A stretch of 64,000 bases of DNA, taken from JAAXGX01 sp965221595 (lineage in GTDB: Bacteria; Acidobacteriota; Vicinamibacteria; Vicinamibacterales; UBA8438). A program made the position numbers and the translations under genes. The stretch covers positions 124,001-188,000 of the forward strand of contig OZ244900.1 of assembly GCA_965221595.1 (NCBI GenBank). Direction: 5' to 3'. Below, piece after piece: positions 43,023-51,662 of this stretch. How positions within the stretch are numbered: the first letter of the stretch is position 1; the number at the start of each line of letters is the position of its first letter. The notes under the pieces were generated by a model, which was given only the letters and a program-made list of their open reading frames with translations, was not told the DNA's origin and did not search any database.

Positions 43023-45194
43023 TTAACTGCGCATGGACGCTGCATGGACAAATACCTTGCGGAACGTCAGGGAAATGCGGCGGCCGCGTTTCACGCGGCC
43101 CGGCTCATACTTTCTCTTCGGTATTTCATGCGTCCAGCGGTATCTTGCGTCGCCGGTCATTATCGCCGCACTGCGCCGTTCAAGCCGCTGGAGTACCTTG
43201 CGTCCTCGTGTCTTTTTCTCGCGAAACACCATTTCCCAGGATTCCAGCAGACTGATCATGGCAATGCCGTCGGCGAAACTCGGTTCATTGTCGACATGTC
43301 GACTGATGCCCTGGTTGCCGACGTATTCGTTGACGATGACCTGATCCGGAACGTCCGACAGGAGACCGTTCGACACTAGCCGCTTGGCCAGATGGGCGGC
43401 CCATTCCGGCAGCGGGCCGAGGCGCATCGAGGAATCAATCTGCCGCGCCTTGTAGTCGTACCGCCAGCCGTAGTGCTGAACGCGACGCTGCAGCTCCGAG
43501 CTCCAATCGGACTGATCGATGACGCCGACGACGTGGTCTTCTTCGCTTTCACTCAGAAAGTCGGCCACGTACAGCAGGCCGGGCACATCGGTCTGGACCC
43601 GTGCGCCTGGCGGGTCCGGCAGCGTTCCGGCCTCCACCGTCACCGCGCGTCGAAACGATTCCACGTCGAGAACCTCTTCGCAGGCGGCTGTGATCGGCAC
43701 GCGCATCCGCACCGGTCCCTGAACATCCAGTAGCTGTTCGGAATCGCCCCGAACGGTCACGACGCCGGAGCCTGACAACGGGATCCGTGCGTCCGCCAGG
43801 CCAATCTCCCGGTGCACACAGGACCACGCCATCTTGCCGGCGACCGCCTGCGCTTCTCGCTTTACTGCTGCGTCGCCGAAATCGGCCGTGAACCACTTCC
43901 CACGCGCCTTATCCGACTTTCTGGCGAATTCCCTGCCGCCCCAGGACAGGACGAATTCGCCGCCGTCCCTGCGCCATTGCGGTGCTCCCGCGGTCATGGA
44001 CGGCCAGTCGATTTCCTGTCCGGCGCCGGCGCACGCGCGAAGAGCGAGTATCGAGAGCAGCTCGCGCTGAAGAGCGTTGCCGCGGAACTGCCTGTCCAAA
44101 CTCCGGTGCCCGTGAAGAAGCCCACACAAAGCAGCGGCCGACCATGCCACCGCCGGCGGCAGGTCCGGTCGTTCCCGGAACCAGGTCTTGAAGGCACTCG
44201 GCTCCGGGCGCGTCAGCACCAGTTGCAGTGCAACTCCCACCGGACATGCCCGCCAGTCGTCGAAGTGAATCGTGGACTCTGCACGCAGGATACGGTGCGC
44301 GTCATGAAGCCAAGTGGAGATCGCTTCCGATGCAACCGAGGGTCCTCCGAAGCGCAGTGCTCCCGTCTTGATTCGCTCCGCGCGCTCGCGCGGTCCGACG
44401 GGACGTTCGGCCGACCGATCCCGAAAAACGTCCACGGCCGCCCGCCAGAGGCACTCGTCGACACCGGCCGGCGACGGATCATCCGGTGGCCGCATCCAGG
44501 GTGGGAACTTCCACCATCCGGCTTCGACTCTTGCCGCAACTTGCGGTAATCGTGCCTGATCGGACGCAAGGCTCACCGTGAGCACGTCCAGCCAGGGGTC
44601 GACCCGTGGCACCGCCCAGACAGCCATGCTCATGGCACCATGGACAGCGTCTTCGCCATCTGGAATGACGAACGTGCGGGGCACTTCGGGGAGTCCATCA
44701 GGTTCGATCGTGCCGCCCGTGTCGGCCCCAACCCGGAGCATCGTTGCGGCAAGATCGACGTTCGCAACACTCTGAGCCAACCCTGCCAGCCGCCGGCGCT
44801 CCTCCTCGGTCGATACCGAAATCCCGGAAAAGGCGAATACAGGAAGCACCCCCGGCCAGTACAATGCCGCATCCGTCGCCTCGACTTCTTCGAGGCGTGA
44901 AGACAACCATCTTTCGCCTCGACGAACGGAAACCGCCAGAGCCGGCAGCTTCGCGGCATCGAGCCTGATGCGAACAGCAATTGGATGGCCACCGGGTATG
45001 TCGCTCGGCTCCACCGCGTACGCGCCCACGCCAATCAGAATGCCCGCCCGTGACTGCAGAGGACGCAGCCAGCCATCGGCCAGCGCCCCGAACAGCCGCC
45101 GGTGATCGGTAGCGAGTCCCAACCAGAATGGCGGGCGTTGCTGCACGGACGCCTTCGAGAACGGAATGCCGATCTGGCCGTCGGGAGAAGTCAT
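43023..45194 (-). CDS. AlkB-type 2OG-Fe(II) dioxygenase fused to a large unknown N-terminal region
   Basis: A 723-residue protein, much longer than AlkB (about 200). Residues about 530-720 are AlkB-like: start LLYVADFLSES, then GWRYDYKARQID, NEYVGNQGISRHVDN with the iron-binding HxD (about 632-634), ISLLESWEMVFRE, the second iron histidine in RYRWTHEI (about 688), and the 2OG arginine in RISLTFRKV. The first ~520 residues have no family I recognise; there is DHRRLFGALADGWL at the start and an ordered mix of strands and helices. ATG 45194 overlaps the methyltransferase-helicase stop as ATGA, so the two are coupled. AlkB enzymes repair alkylated nucleic acid; the N-terminus may recognise a target. 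Confidence 0.82.
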   Translation of the reverse strand: MTSPDGQIGIPFSKASVQQRPPFWLGLATDHRRLFGALADGWLRPLQSRAGILIGVGAYAVEPSDIPGGHPIAVRIRLDAAKLPALAVSVRRGERWLSSRLEEVEATDAALYWPGVLPVFAFSGISVSTEEERRRLAGLAQSVANVDLAATMLRVGADTGGTIEPDGLPEVPRTFVIPDGEDAVHGAMSMAVWAVPRVDPWLDVLTVSLASDQARLPQVAARVEAGWWKFPPWMRPPDDPSPAGVDECLWRAAVDVFRDRSAERPVGPRERAERIKTGALRFGGPSVASEAISTWLHDAHRILRAESTIHFDDWRACPVGVALQLVLTRPEPSAFKTWFRERPDLPPAVAWSAAALCGLLHGHRSLDRQFRGNALQRELLSILALRACAGAGQEIDWPSMTAGAPQWRRDGGEFVLSWGGREFARKSDKARGKWFTADFGDAAVKREAQAVAGKMAWSCVHREIGLADARIPLSGSGVVTVRGDSEQLLDVQGPVRMRVPITAACEEVLDVESFRRAVTVEAGTLPDPPGARVQTDVPGLLYVADFLSESEEDHVVGVIDQSDWSSELQRRVQHYGWRYDYKARQIDSSMRLGPLPEWAAHLAKRLVSNGLLSDVPDQVIVNEYVGNQGISRHVDNEPSFADGIAMISLLESWEMVFREKKTRGRKVLQRLERRSAAIMTGDARYRWTHEIPKRKYEPGRVKRGRRISLTFRKVFVHAASMRS

Positions 45195-47200
45195 GATCTC
45201 TCCAGGATATCCGGACCGGGCAACGCACCCTCGACCGCGGGCGACAGGCTGGCCGAGCCGTACACGAGGAACAGGCTGTCTTTCGCACGCGTGCACATCA
45301 TGTACATGGCGCGACGCTCCGCTTCAGTCATGCATGGGAGAAATTCATCGAGTTCCAGGACGAATGCCGTATCGAATTCCTGCCCTTTCACTGATTCCTT
45401 GTTCAGTATGGTCACGCCGGGTGCGAGCAAGTCGATCCGGGTGTCGTTTTTCTTCTCGAAGTCATACATATCTACGCGAGTATTACTAGGTAGAATGCTG
45501 AACAATCTGGACCGCAAGGCACTGCCGGTTGGGTTGCGCTTGACAATGACGCCCACACTGCCGCCGCGTGTCTGGCACCAGTTCGATATCCGTTTGGCAG
45601 TGGATTCGAGGTCCCTTAGTCGAATAAGGCATGGAAGCTGACCCAATGGAGACCGCAGTACACTGGCAGCGGGCAAACGGCCGCCGTGAAAATACTCCGC
45701 CAATCTGGCGATCTCGGGTGTATTGCGGTGATTCTGAGTCAAGATTATCGGGTCGGACAGACCTGCGGCTGTCTTGATTTGCTTAAGTGTCGTACATCGA
45801 TCGCCGACTGCCTGGTTCTCATCCGCGAACACGGTCATCACTTCCGAAACCTGTCGAGCGTACCGGAAGAATCCTTCTGGAAGATCCTGTCCTTCGTCCA
45901 CCACCAGATGGTCTCTGTCGCGGGCACGTTCAGGGAGCATACCCAACATGGTCTCCCAATCGTACGCGTACGGGCGATGAGGAACATTCGGCGGCGGAGA
46001 ACCCGTGTACTTCTTGTAGTCGCGGCTGACGAAGCCGTGCATCGTGGAGGTTTTCAGTTTACTGCCATCATGCACAGGGGGTTTCTCGGCCCCGTCCTCG
46101 TGGATGAGGTCCAGCAGGCGTCGGAGCATCCGGTTGAATGTGACAATTGTCACCGGTGACCCGTCCCCATCCCGCGACACCGACATTGCCCGCCGCACGG
46201 CAAGGACTGTTTTGCCTGAACCCGGAGGTCCTACTACGAACAGCGACCGGTCGAGGGGGTACTCCAAAACCTCAAGCTGTTCCGGCTTAAGTTCGTCCCA
46301 GGTCGGAAGCCGCATTCCATTTTGCACCCGCGATCCGTCCGCGGGTTGGCGCCGCTGAGTGCCTGCGCCTCCGCTTGAGATTGGTGGCCGTCCAACTTTC
46401 AATTTCTTCTGCTCCGGTCGATAAAATAACGCATACCGGAGCTGGCGGGATCTCTTTTGGATCCCCCTTTCAATCTCGCCCACACTGCTGACCTTCAATT
46501 TGAAGCCCCGGTCAAGCAGCAAAGACTTAAAGAGCGGCAACTGGCGGTTCGCATTATTCTTGACCGAATTCGTATACAGAACCGTGACCGAACCGCGGCC
46601 CAGCTTTGGGAACAGGTCGTCCAGACTGGCAACGAGCTCTTTGACGTCCAACGCTGGGCTGGCAAAAAGATACGAGACGATGACGACGACCGGACGCCAA
46701 CCGGGTCGATCGTCCCAGGGCACGCTTGGGATATCTGTCGCCCAACGACAACGTATTCGAGGCAACTCATGAACCTGCTCCGCAGCGCACGCAAGCCGCG
46801 CGCCAAGACGACGCATCGCTCGTGACCGGTCGACCCCGACGTAGTCCAAACGTGCGCTCTGATGGAACTGGCCCGCGATGGCGAGCCCACCCGTGAACGG
46901 TCCGCAGCCGAGATCGACGACGATGGGATCTGGGGGCGGGTCGGCGAACAACTGACCGAACGCGGCAACAAGTTCTTCAAGATGCCGGAGCTGAAAGAAG
47001 TGTGCGTAGAGAAGAACGCGATCATCGGGAGACAGGTCCCGCCATGGTTCGTCGAAGTTCGCTTGACCCCAGCCGGTGGCTTCGCGCACTGCTTCGTTGG
47101 GATTGACTCCCAGAACCGTTCCCCTCTTGGTTCGTGGATCGTTCACCACCCGATCCGTTACCTCGGAGCTTCGCAGTTGGCTCAGCCATTCAGGCAGCAT
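45191..47200 (-). CDS. SAM-methyltransferase fused to SF1 (UvrD-like) helicase
   Basis: A 669-residue fusion. Residues about 1-270 are a class I methyltransferase-like fold with motif I VVDLGCGPFTGG (95-106) and an acidic residue in YVGVDRSRAM (120-129). A variable linker leads to an SF1 helicase domain: Walker A VVGPPGSGKT (322-331), Walker B VVDEGQD (433-439), motif III FADENQA, motif IV TQNHRNTPEIA, motif V NKESVKGQEFD and motif VI MCTRAKDSLF. The methyltransferase lacks an obvious NPPY-type adenine motif, so it may act on RNA, protein or be inactive. G+C is about 52% in the 60 bases from 46501, below neighbours. It is the first gene of the AlkB operon. Confidence 0.82.
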   Translation of the reverse strand: MLPEWLSQLRSSEVTDRVVNDPRTKRGTVLGVNPNEAVREATGWGQANFDEPWRDLSPDDRVLLYAHFFQLRHLEELVAAFGQLFADPPPDPIVVDLGCGPFTGGLAIAGQFHQSARLDYVGVDRSRAMRRLGARLACAAEQVHELPRIRCRWATDIPSVPWDDRPGWRPVVVIVSYLFASPALDVKELVASLDDLFPKLGRGSVTVLYTNSVKNNANRQLPLFKSLLLDRGFKLKVSSVGEIERGIQKRSRQLRYALFYRPEQKKLKVGRPPISSGGAGTQRRQPADGSRVQNGMRLPTWDELKPEQLEVLEYPLDRSLFVVGPPGSGKTVLAVRRAMSVSRDGDGSPVTIVTFNRMLRRLLDLIHEDGAEKPPVHDGSKLKTSTMHGFVSRDYKKYTGSPPPNVPHRPYAYDWETMLGMLPERARDRDHLVVDEGQDLPEGFFRYARQVSEVMTVFADENQAVGDRCTTLKQIKTAAGLSDPIILTQNHRNTPEIARLAEYFHGGRLPAASVLRSPLGQLPCLIRLRDLESTAKRISNWCQTRGGSVGVIVKRNPTGSALRSRLFSILPSNTRVDMYDFEKKNDTRIDLLAPGVTILNKESVKGQEFDTAFVLELDEFLPCMTEAERRAMYMMCTRAKDSLFLVYGSASLSPAVEGALPGPDILERS

Positions 47201-47437
47201 AGGATTCGACTCTCCACCGAACTCGCGCGCCCCAGGCCCAACTTCATCCCGCTCGCTCCGCCAGCTCCTGAAGTCAATCTGGCCCGCAAAATCCGCTCGC
47301 GAGGTCCGGACGCTGTTGCACGGAACTCCAGCCTACACCGCTGCCCGTTTGCCAGGAATGTCGAGGCCGGAGTGTAGGCCGATGAGCCTGTCGGCATGGC
47401 CAAGCTCGCCACGTCGGTTGATCCTAACGAACGCATT

Positions 47438-47693
47438 CTACGCCACGGCAGCGCCGCGTAGCGGACGAGATGTCTCAGTCGAGTGCACCACTACGTCCAT
47501 CGTCGTCCCGAGCGCGGCGGCGATGCGGGACAGCGCGGCGGCAGAACCCGGTTTGAGACCGCGTTCGATCTCCGACAGGTAGCCGAGTGCGGGATCCGGC
47601 TGCCGTCATCTGCCTCCCGGGCGGCTAACCCGTCCTCGAGGTCCTCCGTTCGGGCACCAGGGCCTCGTATTCGGACCGCGCCAGCGTGACGGT
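47438..47693 (-). pseudogene. Decayed XRE antitoxin remnant
   Basis: Three successive minus-strand frames resemble parts of one antitoxin: TVTLARSEYEALV, then TEDLEDGLAAREADDG, then DPALGYLSEIERGLKPGSAA with ALSRIAAALGTTMDVVV before a TAG at 47438. This recalls proteins with a ribbon-like N-terminus and a C-terminal XRE helix-turn-helix. Frameshifts and a deletion around the end of the middle segment separate the pieces. It lies upstream of the methyltransferase-helicase gene. Reading by eye; a profile search would confirm. Confidence 0.6.
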
Positions 47694-47855
47694 CTTGGTC
47701 GTAGCGCCCGCCGGCCGTCCGGATGAGCCGGCTCATCGGCTCGATGCTGAACTGGCCGAAGACACCCGTGACACCGACGTTGTAGTCATGGTCCCCGAAG
47801 CGGAACAACTCCCAGTCGGTCGTGGCTGGCTGGATGGGACTGAGGTAGAAGGTTT
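47694..47855 (-). pseudogene. Fragment resembling a TonB-dependent receptor barrel
   Basis: The minus strand reads ETFYLSPIQPATTDWELFRF, then GVTGVFGQFSIEPMSRLIRT and AGGRYDQDR. The pattern VFGQxxxxP...xGGRYDxDR is typical of strands in TonB-dependent receptors. No signal peptide, plug or C-terminal aromatic end is present, and the frame joins decayed antitoxin sequence. It is probably a scrap left by rearrangement at the right end of the island. The 200 bases beyond, up to purE, show nothing recognisable. Confidence 0.45.
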
Positions 47856-48056
47856 CCCTGCGCGGACCAGCCCGCCGGAGCAGGCCGATCCGCCGGGATC
47901 CAGGGGGTGTGTTGCGTGGGGAAGGAGAGCCGCGGCGCGGCGCCGGCGCACCTTAAGAGAGACTGAAGGGAATCTGACGCTCGCGGTCAGGAATCCGTCA
48001 GGGAGGCGACCAGGTGACCGGCCCCCGCGGGCGGTCCGGCGACTGCGGACCGGGTT

Positions 48057-48560
48057 TCAGCTGCCGTCGCCCTCCACGCGGGCTGCGGCGGCCTCGACCT
48101 TGCGGGCGAGCTTCTGCTTGTACTCGTCCAGGGCCGCGGCGACCCGCGCGTCGCCGACTGCCAGGATCTGGGCGGCGAGCACGGCGGCGTTCGTGGCGCC
48201 GGCGGCACCCACGGAGACAGTGGCCACCGGCACGCCGGGCGGCATCTGCACCGTGGCCAGCAACGCATCCCAACCCTTGAGCGGGGACGAGTCGATCGGC
48301 ACGCCGATGACGGGCTGCGTCGCGTGGGCTGCCACGACGCCGGCGAGGTGCGCCGCGGCACCGGCCCCGACGATGAACACCGCCACCCCGTCCTCGCGTG
48401 CCTCCCGGATGAGCCGCTGGACGCGGTCGGGCGAGCGGTGCGCCGAGGCCACTGTCATCCCGCACTCGATGCCGAACTCCCGCAACTGATCGACTGCCCG
48501 CTGCATCACCGGCGCGTCGGAGTCCGAACCCATCAGAATCTGTACCTGTCGCTTCGCCAT
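48057..48560 (-). CDS. purE: N5-carboxyaminoimidazole ribonucleotide mutase
   Basis: PurE converts N5-CAIR to CAIR in purine synthesis. The 167-residue class I enzyme has MGSDSDAPVM at the nucleotide-binding loop, ASAHRSPDRV with the catalytic histidine, FIVGAGAAAHLAGVVAAHA and GVPIDSSPLKGWDALL. A coil-like tail (YKQKLARKVEAAAARVEGD) extends the usual length. It lies nine bases downstream of purD, so they share a transcript. purK is not in the window. Confidence 0.93.
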   Translation of the reverse strand: MAKRQVQILMGSDSDAPVMQRAVDQLREFGIECGMTVASAHRSPDRVQRLIREAREDGVAVFIVGAGAAAHLAGVVAAHATQPVIGVPIDSSPLKGWDALLATVQMPPGVPVATVSVGAAGATNAAVLAAQILAVGDARVAAALDEYKQKLARKVEAAAARVEGDGS

Positions 48561-48569
48561 CGCGTTACC

Positions 48570-49865
48570 TCACGTCGTGCCGGCGGCACCTGCCGCCACT
48601 GCCTTCCTGCCGATGTCCATCCGAACGTGCTTGCCGGGAAACGAAATGCACGCCGCCGCCCGATAGGCCCGGTCGCGGGCCTCACCGAATGTGGGCCCGC
48701 GCCCGACCACTGTCAGCACGCGGCCGCCGCTGGTCACGATACGGTCGTTCCGCAGGCGGGATCCGGCGTGGAAGACCAGCACCCCGGGCACCGCCTCCGC
48801 CGCGTCGAGGCCGTGGATCTCGTAACCGGTCTCGAAGGCGCCCGGATAGCCGCCCGACGCCAGCACCACGCCCACGTGCGGATCGGCCGCAGTCCGCCAC
48901 TCGGTCGCCGTGAGATCCCCGGTCGCCGCCGAGAACAGGACCGGCGCCAAGTCCGTCTCGATCATGGGCAGCACTACCTGTGCCTCCGGATCGCCGAAGC
49001 GGACGTTGAACTCGATCACCTGCGGGCCGTCGCGTGTGAGCATCAGTCCGACGTAGAGCACGCCGCGGTACTCGGAGCCTTCCGCGCGGAGCCCGTCGAG
49101 CACCGGCTGCACGATATCCGCCATCACCCGCGCCGCCAGCTCCTGCGAGACGAGCGGGCTCGGCGCGAAGGCCCCCATGCCGCCTGTGTTGGGTCCCCTG
49201 TCGTCGTCGAGCGCCCGCTTGTGATCCTGCGCGGACGGCAGCGCGACCCCGCGGCGGCCGTCGCAGAGGACGAAGAACGACACCTCGGTGCCAACCAGAC
49301 ATTCCTCGATCACCAGGCTGGCGCCGGCGGCGCCGAACCGACCGTCGACCATCGCCGCGCGCACCGCCGCCTCCGCCGTCTCGCGATCCGGCGCTACGGT
49401 CACCCCCTTGCCGGCCGCGAGCCCGTCGGCCTTGACGACCACCGGCCAGCCGAACTCGCCGCCGCCGACCACGGCCAGCGCGTCCGCCGGAGTCTCGCAC
49501 ACCCGGAACCGGGCAGTCGGAATCCGATGCCGCTCCATGAACTGTTTGGCGAACACCTTGCTGCTCTCGAGGCGCGCCGCGGCTGCGCAAGGTCCGAACA
49601 GCGCCCGGTCGGCGGCGGCAAAGACGTCCGCCACACCGTTGGCCAGCGGCAGCTCGGGGCCGATCACCGTGAAATCCACACGCTCGCGCGCCGCAGCGTC
49701 GAGGATTGCTTCGGGATCCGCGACGTCCAGCGGCAGGCACCGCGCCAGGCGGGCGGTGCCTGCGTTGCCGGGCGCACACACCAGCTCCCCCACGGCCCGC
49801 TCCCGGCCCAGCTTCCAGGCAAGGGCGTGTTCGCGCGCCCCGCTCCCGACCACCAGCAGCTTCAT
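48570..49865 (-). CDS. purD: Phosphoribosylamine-glycine ligase
   Basis: PurD makes glycinamide ribonucleotide with ATP. The 431-residue ATP-grasp enzyme begins KLLVVGSGAREHALAWKL, then PGNAGTARLA, IGPELPLANGVADV, the ATP-grasp VVKADGLAAGKGV, and RGPNTGGMGAFAP, EFNVRFGDPEAQVVLP. These are all PurD signatures. A GTG at 49871 is an alternative start. It precedes purE in a two-gene operon. The gene is divergent from rpsU, whose start lies about 100 bases away. Confidence 0.95.
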   Translation of the reverse strand: MKLLVVGSGAREHALAWKLGRERAVGELVCAPGNAGTARLARCLPLDVADPEAILDAAARERVDFTVIGPELPLANGVADVFAAADRALFGPCAAAARLESSKVFAKQFMERHRIPTARFRVCETPADALAVVGGGEFGWPVVVKADGLAAGKGVTVAPDRETAEAAVRAAMVDGRFGAAGASLVIEECLVGTEVSFFVLCDGRRGVALPSAQDHKRALDDDRGPNTGGMGAFAPSPLVSQELAARVMADIVQPVLDGLRAEGSEYRGVLYVGLMLTRDGPQVIEFNVRFGDPEAQVVLPMIETDLAPVLFSAATGDLTATEWRTAADPHVGVVLASGGYPGAFETGYEIHGLDAAEAVPGVLVFHAGSRLRNDRIVTSGGRVLTVVGRGPTFGEARDRAYRAAACISFPGKHVRMDIGRKAVAAGAAGTT

Positions 49866-49882
49866 CGGCACATCCTATGCTC

Positions 49883-49940
49883 TTGCAATGGCTTGAGATT
49901 TCAGCCTAACATTGCGGGTTCGGTGCCCGCATGAAGCGGG
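49883..49940 (+). promoter_or_regulatory. Putative rpsU promoter and leader hairpin
   Basis: TTGCAA (49883-49888) and TAACAT (49907-49912) are spaced by 18 bases, each matching four of six consensus positions. Downstream, CCCGC-ATGAA-GCGGG (49926-49940) forms a five-pair hairpin in the expected leader, before the rpsU start at 49965. It could be a regulatory leader structure, but the stem is short. Confidence 0.35.
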
Positions 49941-49964
49941 AGATCAAGGAGCCGCCCGAGGGGG

Positions 49965-50174
49965 GTGACAGGCGAGTTGGCAGAGGTCAGAATCCAGGAA
50001 AACGAATCGATCGAGAGTGCGCTCCGCCGCTTCAAGCGGAAGGTTCAGCAGGAAGATATCATCAAGGATATCAAGAAGCATTCCTACTATCTGAAGCCGG
50101 GTGACAAGCGCCGCGCCAAGCAGGCGTTGGCACGCAAGCGCAGCCGCAAGAAGATGCGGCGCGAAGCGGACTAG
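49965..50174 (+). CDS. rpsU: 30S ribosomal protein S21
   Basis: bS21 is a small basic protein of the 30S subunit that helps start translation. The 69-residue product has the family core ENESIESALRRFKRKVQQE, then IIKDIKKHSYYLKPG and the basic tail RKRSRKKMRREAD. GTG 49965 is given as start; TTG 49977 (giving AEVRIQENESIE) fits the family length better, and both have G-rich sequence upstream. It is followed 114 bases later by a STAS-protein gene. It is divergent from purD. Confidence 0.93.
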   Translation: MTGELAEVRIQENESIESALRRFKRKVQQEDIIKDIKKHSYYLKPGDKRRAKQALARKRSRKKMRREAD

Positions 50175-50288
50175 GAGTGTGCGCCGCGGGACGGCGTGGA
50201 CTCCTGCGGGGTTGGCCGGGCGCCGGGTACTGCGACGCTCGGACGGGCGCCGACGGGGACGCGCGCGCCGCACCGTGACGGAGGAACG

Positions 50289-50627
50289 ATGGAGATCGCG
50301 GAACGCTCAAGCGGGGACGTCAAGATTCTGGACCTGCATGGCAAGCTGACGATCGGTGATGGTGACGAGCTCCTCAAGGACAAGATCAACAGCCTGGTTC
50401 AGCAGGGCCACAAGAAGATCGTGCTCAATCTGGACGACGTGCCGTACGTCGACAGCGCGGGCCTGGGGCAGATGGTGTCGAGCTACCGGACAGTCAGCCG
50501 CAACGGCGGGAGCCTGCGGTTGCTGAATCTGACCGCACGAATCCGGGAAGTGCTCACCATCACCAAGCTGCTCACGGTATTCGATACCTACGAGTCGGAA
50601 TCGGAGGCGCTGGCCAGCTTTAGTTGA
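50289..50627 (+). CDS. Anti-sigma factor antagonist (STAS domain)
   Basis: A 112-residue STAS-domain protein of the SpoIIAA/RsbV type. It has VKILDLHGKLTIGDGDELL, then IVLNLDDVPYVDSAGLGQM, where the serine in VDSAGLG is the usual phosphorylation site. Such proteins release a sigma factor from an anti-sigma kinase when dephosphorylated. A GGAGGA motif lies before ATG 50289. No matching anti-sigma kinase or sigma factor is in the window. It follows rpsU and precedes an unknown gene, whose start lies 92 bases after its stop. Confidence 0.9.
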   Translation: MEIAERSSGDVKILDLHGKLTIGDGDELLKDKINSLVQQGHKKIVLNLDDVPYVDSAGLGQMVSSYRTVSRNGGSLRLLNLTARIREVLTITKLLTVFDTYESESEALASFS

Positions 50628-50719
50628 GCGTTGGCGGCACAGGATTCCGTTGCTGCGGCACGGGCCCTCTCGGTCCGGGCGAGATCGGCGGGACGCAGGC
50701 GGGGCCGCCGGGGCAGCTC

Positions 50720-51604
50720 ATGTCCGAGTTTTCCATCCAGTCGGACGGCGTAGACGTCGTGCGGATCATGGAGCAGGTCCGTGACCGCATCAAGGAGAAG
50801 CACGGCGAGGACTACACCGAGCAGCAGGTCCGGGAGCTGGCGAACGTGAAGCTCGAGGGGCTGCTGGAGCCCGCCAAGGACCGCCCGGCGCTCGTGGATC
50901 GCTCGCGCCGCCGGCGGCGTGAGCAGGAAGAAACGCCGGCGCCGGCCGCGCCCGAGTCGTTCGAATTCGGTCCGCACAGCATCTACGCCTCGCGCGGGTT
51001 TCTGGGGTGGCTGCTCTACCCGGTCCGCCGGCTGCTCAGTCCGGTGCTCAAGCTGTTCTTCAACGTCGACCCGATCGTGCGCGCCCTGCAGATCCAACGC
51101 GAGGTCAACGCGCAGCACGCCCAGTTCGTCGACAGGGTGGCGAGGCTCCTCGCGCTCAGCAATTCGCGGCTGGCCGCCCGCGAGGAGATCGATGCCCTGA
51201 ACTACGAGGTCATGAACAATCTCGTCCTGGAGATGACGCGCCTCTCCGTCGACATGAAGAACCACCGGATGCAGGTGGAGTCGGTCGCCGGGCGGCTGGA
51301 CTTCAACGAGCGGCGGGCGCGCGCCGCCGACAATATCGGGCAGCGGCGCGACGAAGCGCGTGTGGCGGCCGACGCGAGCAGCGGCGAGGGGCAGGCCGAA
51401 GGTGCGGAGCCCAAGCGACGACGCCGTCGCCGGGGCCGCCGCCGGTCCGCCCGTACCGCAGCCGACGCCGAGGCGACGGCGGCAGCCACCGCGGAGTCCG
51501 CGGACGAGACGCCGCCGCAGGCCGAGACGCCCGCGCCCACGAGCGACGGGGAGCCGCCACCATCCGGGCCGCCGCCGGGCGAGCCGGATCCACCGCGTCA
51601 GTGA
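50720..51604 (+). CDS. Unknown protein with helical core and basic/acidic tail
   Basis: A 294-residue soluble protein with no signal peptide. The N-terminal third is helical (GVDVVRIMEQVRDRIKEKHG), followed by Arg-rich DRSRRRRREQEETP. A middle helical region has SPVLKLFFNVDPIVRALQIQ, LLALSNSRLAAREEIDALNY and MTRLSVDMKNHRMQVESV. The last 90 residues are disordered: an Arg-rich stretch, PKRRRRRRGRRRSAR, then Ala/Glu/Pro-rich. I do not recognise a family. It precedes a glycosyltransferase, suggesting a role in surface sugar synthesis. Upstream reading to 50624 lacks conserved features. Confidence 0.7.
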   Translation: MSEFSIQSDGVDVVRIMEQVRDRIKEKHGEDYTEQQVRELANVKLEGLLEPAKDRPALVDRSRRRRREQEETPAPAAPESFEFGPHSIYASRGFLGWLLYPVRRLLSPVLKLFFNVDPIVRALQIQREVNAQHAQFVDRVARLLALSNSRLAAREEIDALNYEVMNNLVLEMTRLSVDMKNHRMQVESVAGRLDFNERRARAADNIGQRRDEARVAADASSGEGQAEGAEPKRRRRRRGRRRSARTAADAEATAAATAESADETPPQAETPAPTSDGEPPPSGPPPGEPDPPRQ

Positions 51605-51662
51605 AGGTCGCGGCGCCGTGCCGGCGGCGCCGCGTTCCCCCGCCGTGTCCGTGTCGGATGCC

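Noticed and set aside
47395..47463. 22-codon plus-strand reading frame starting MAKLATSVDPNE
   Set aside because: Too short, no ribosome-binding site, and antisense to the decayed antitoxin sequence.
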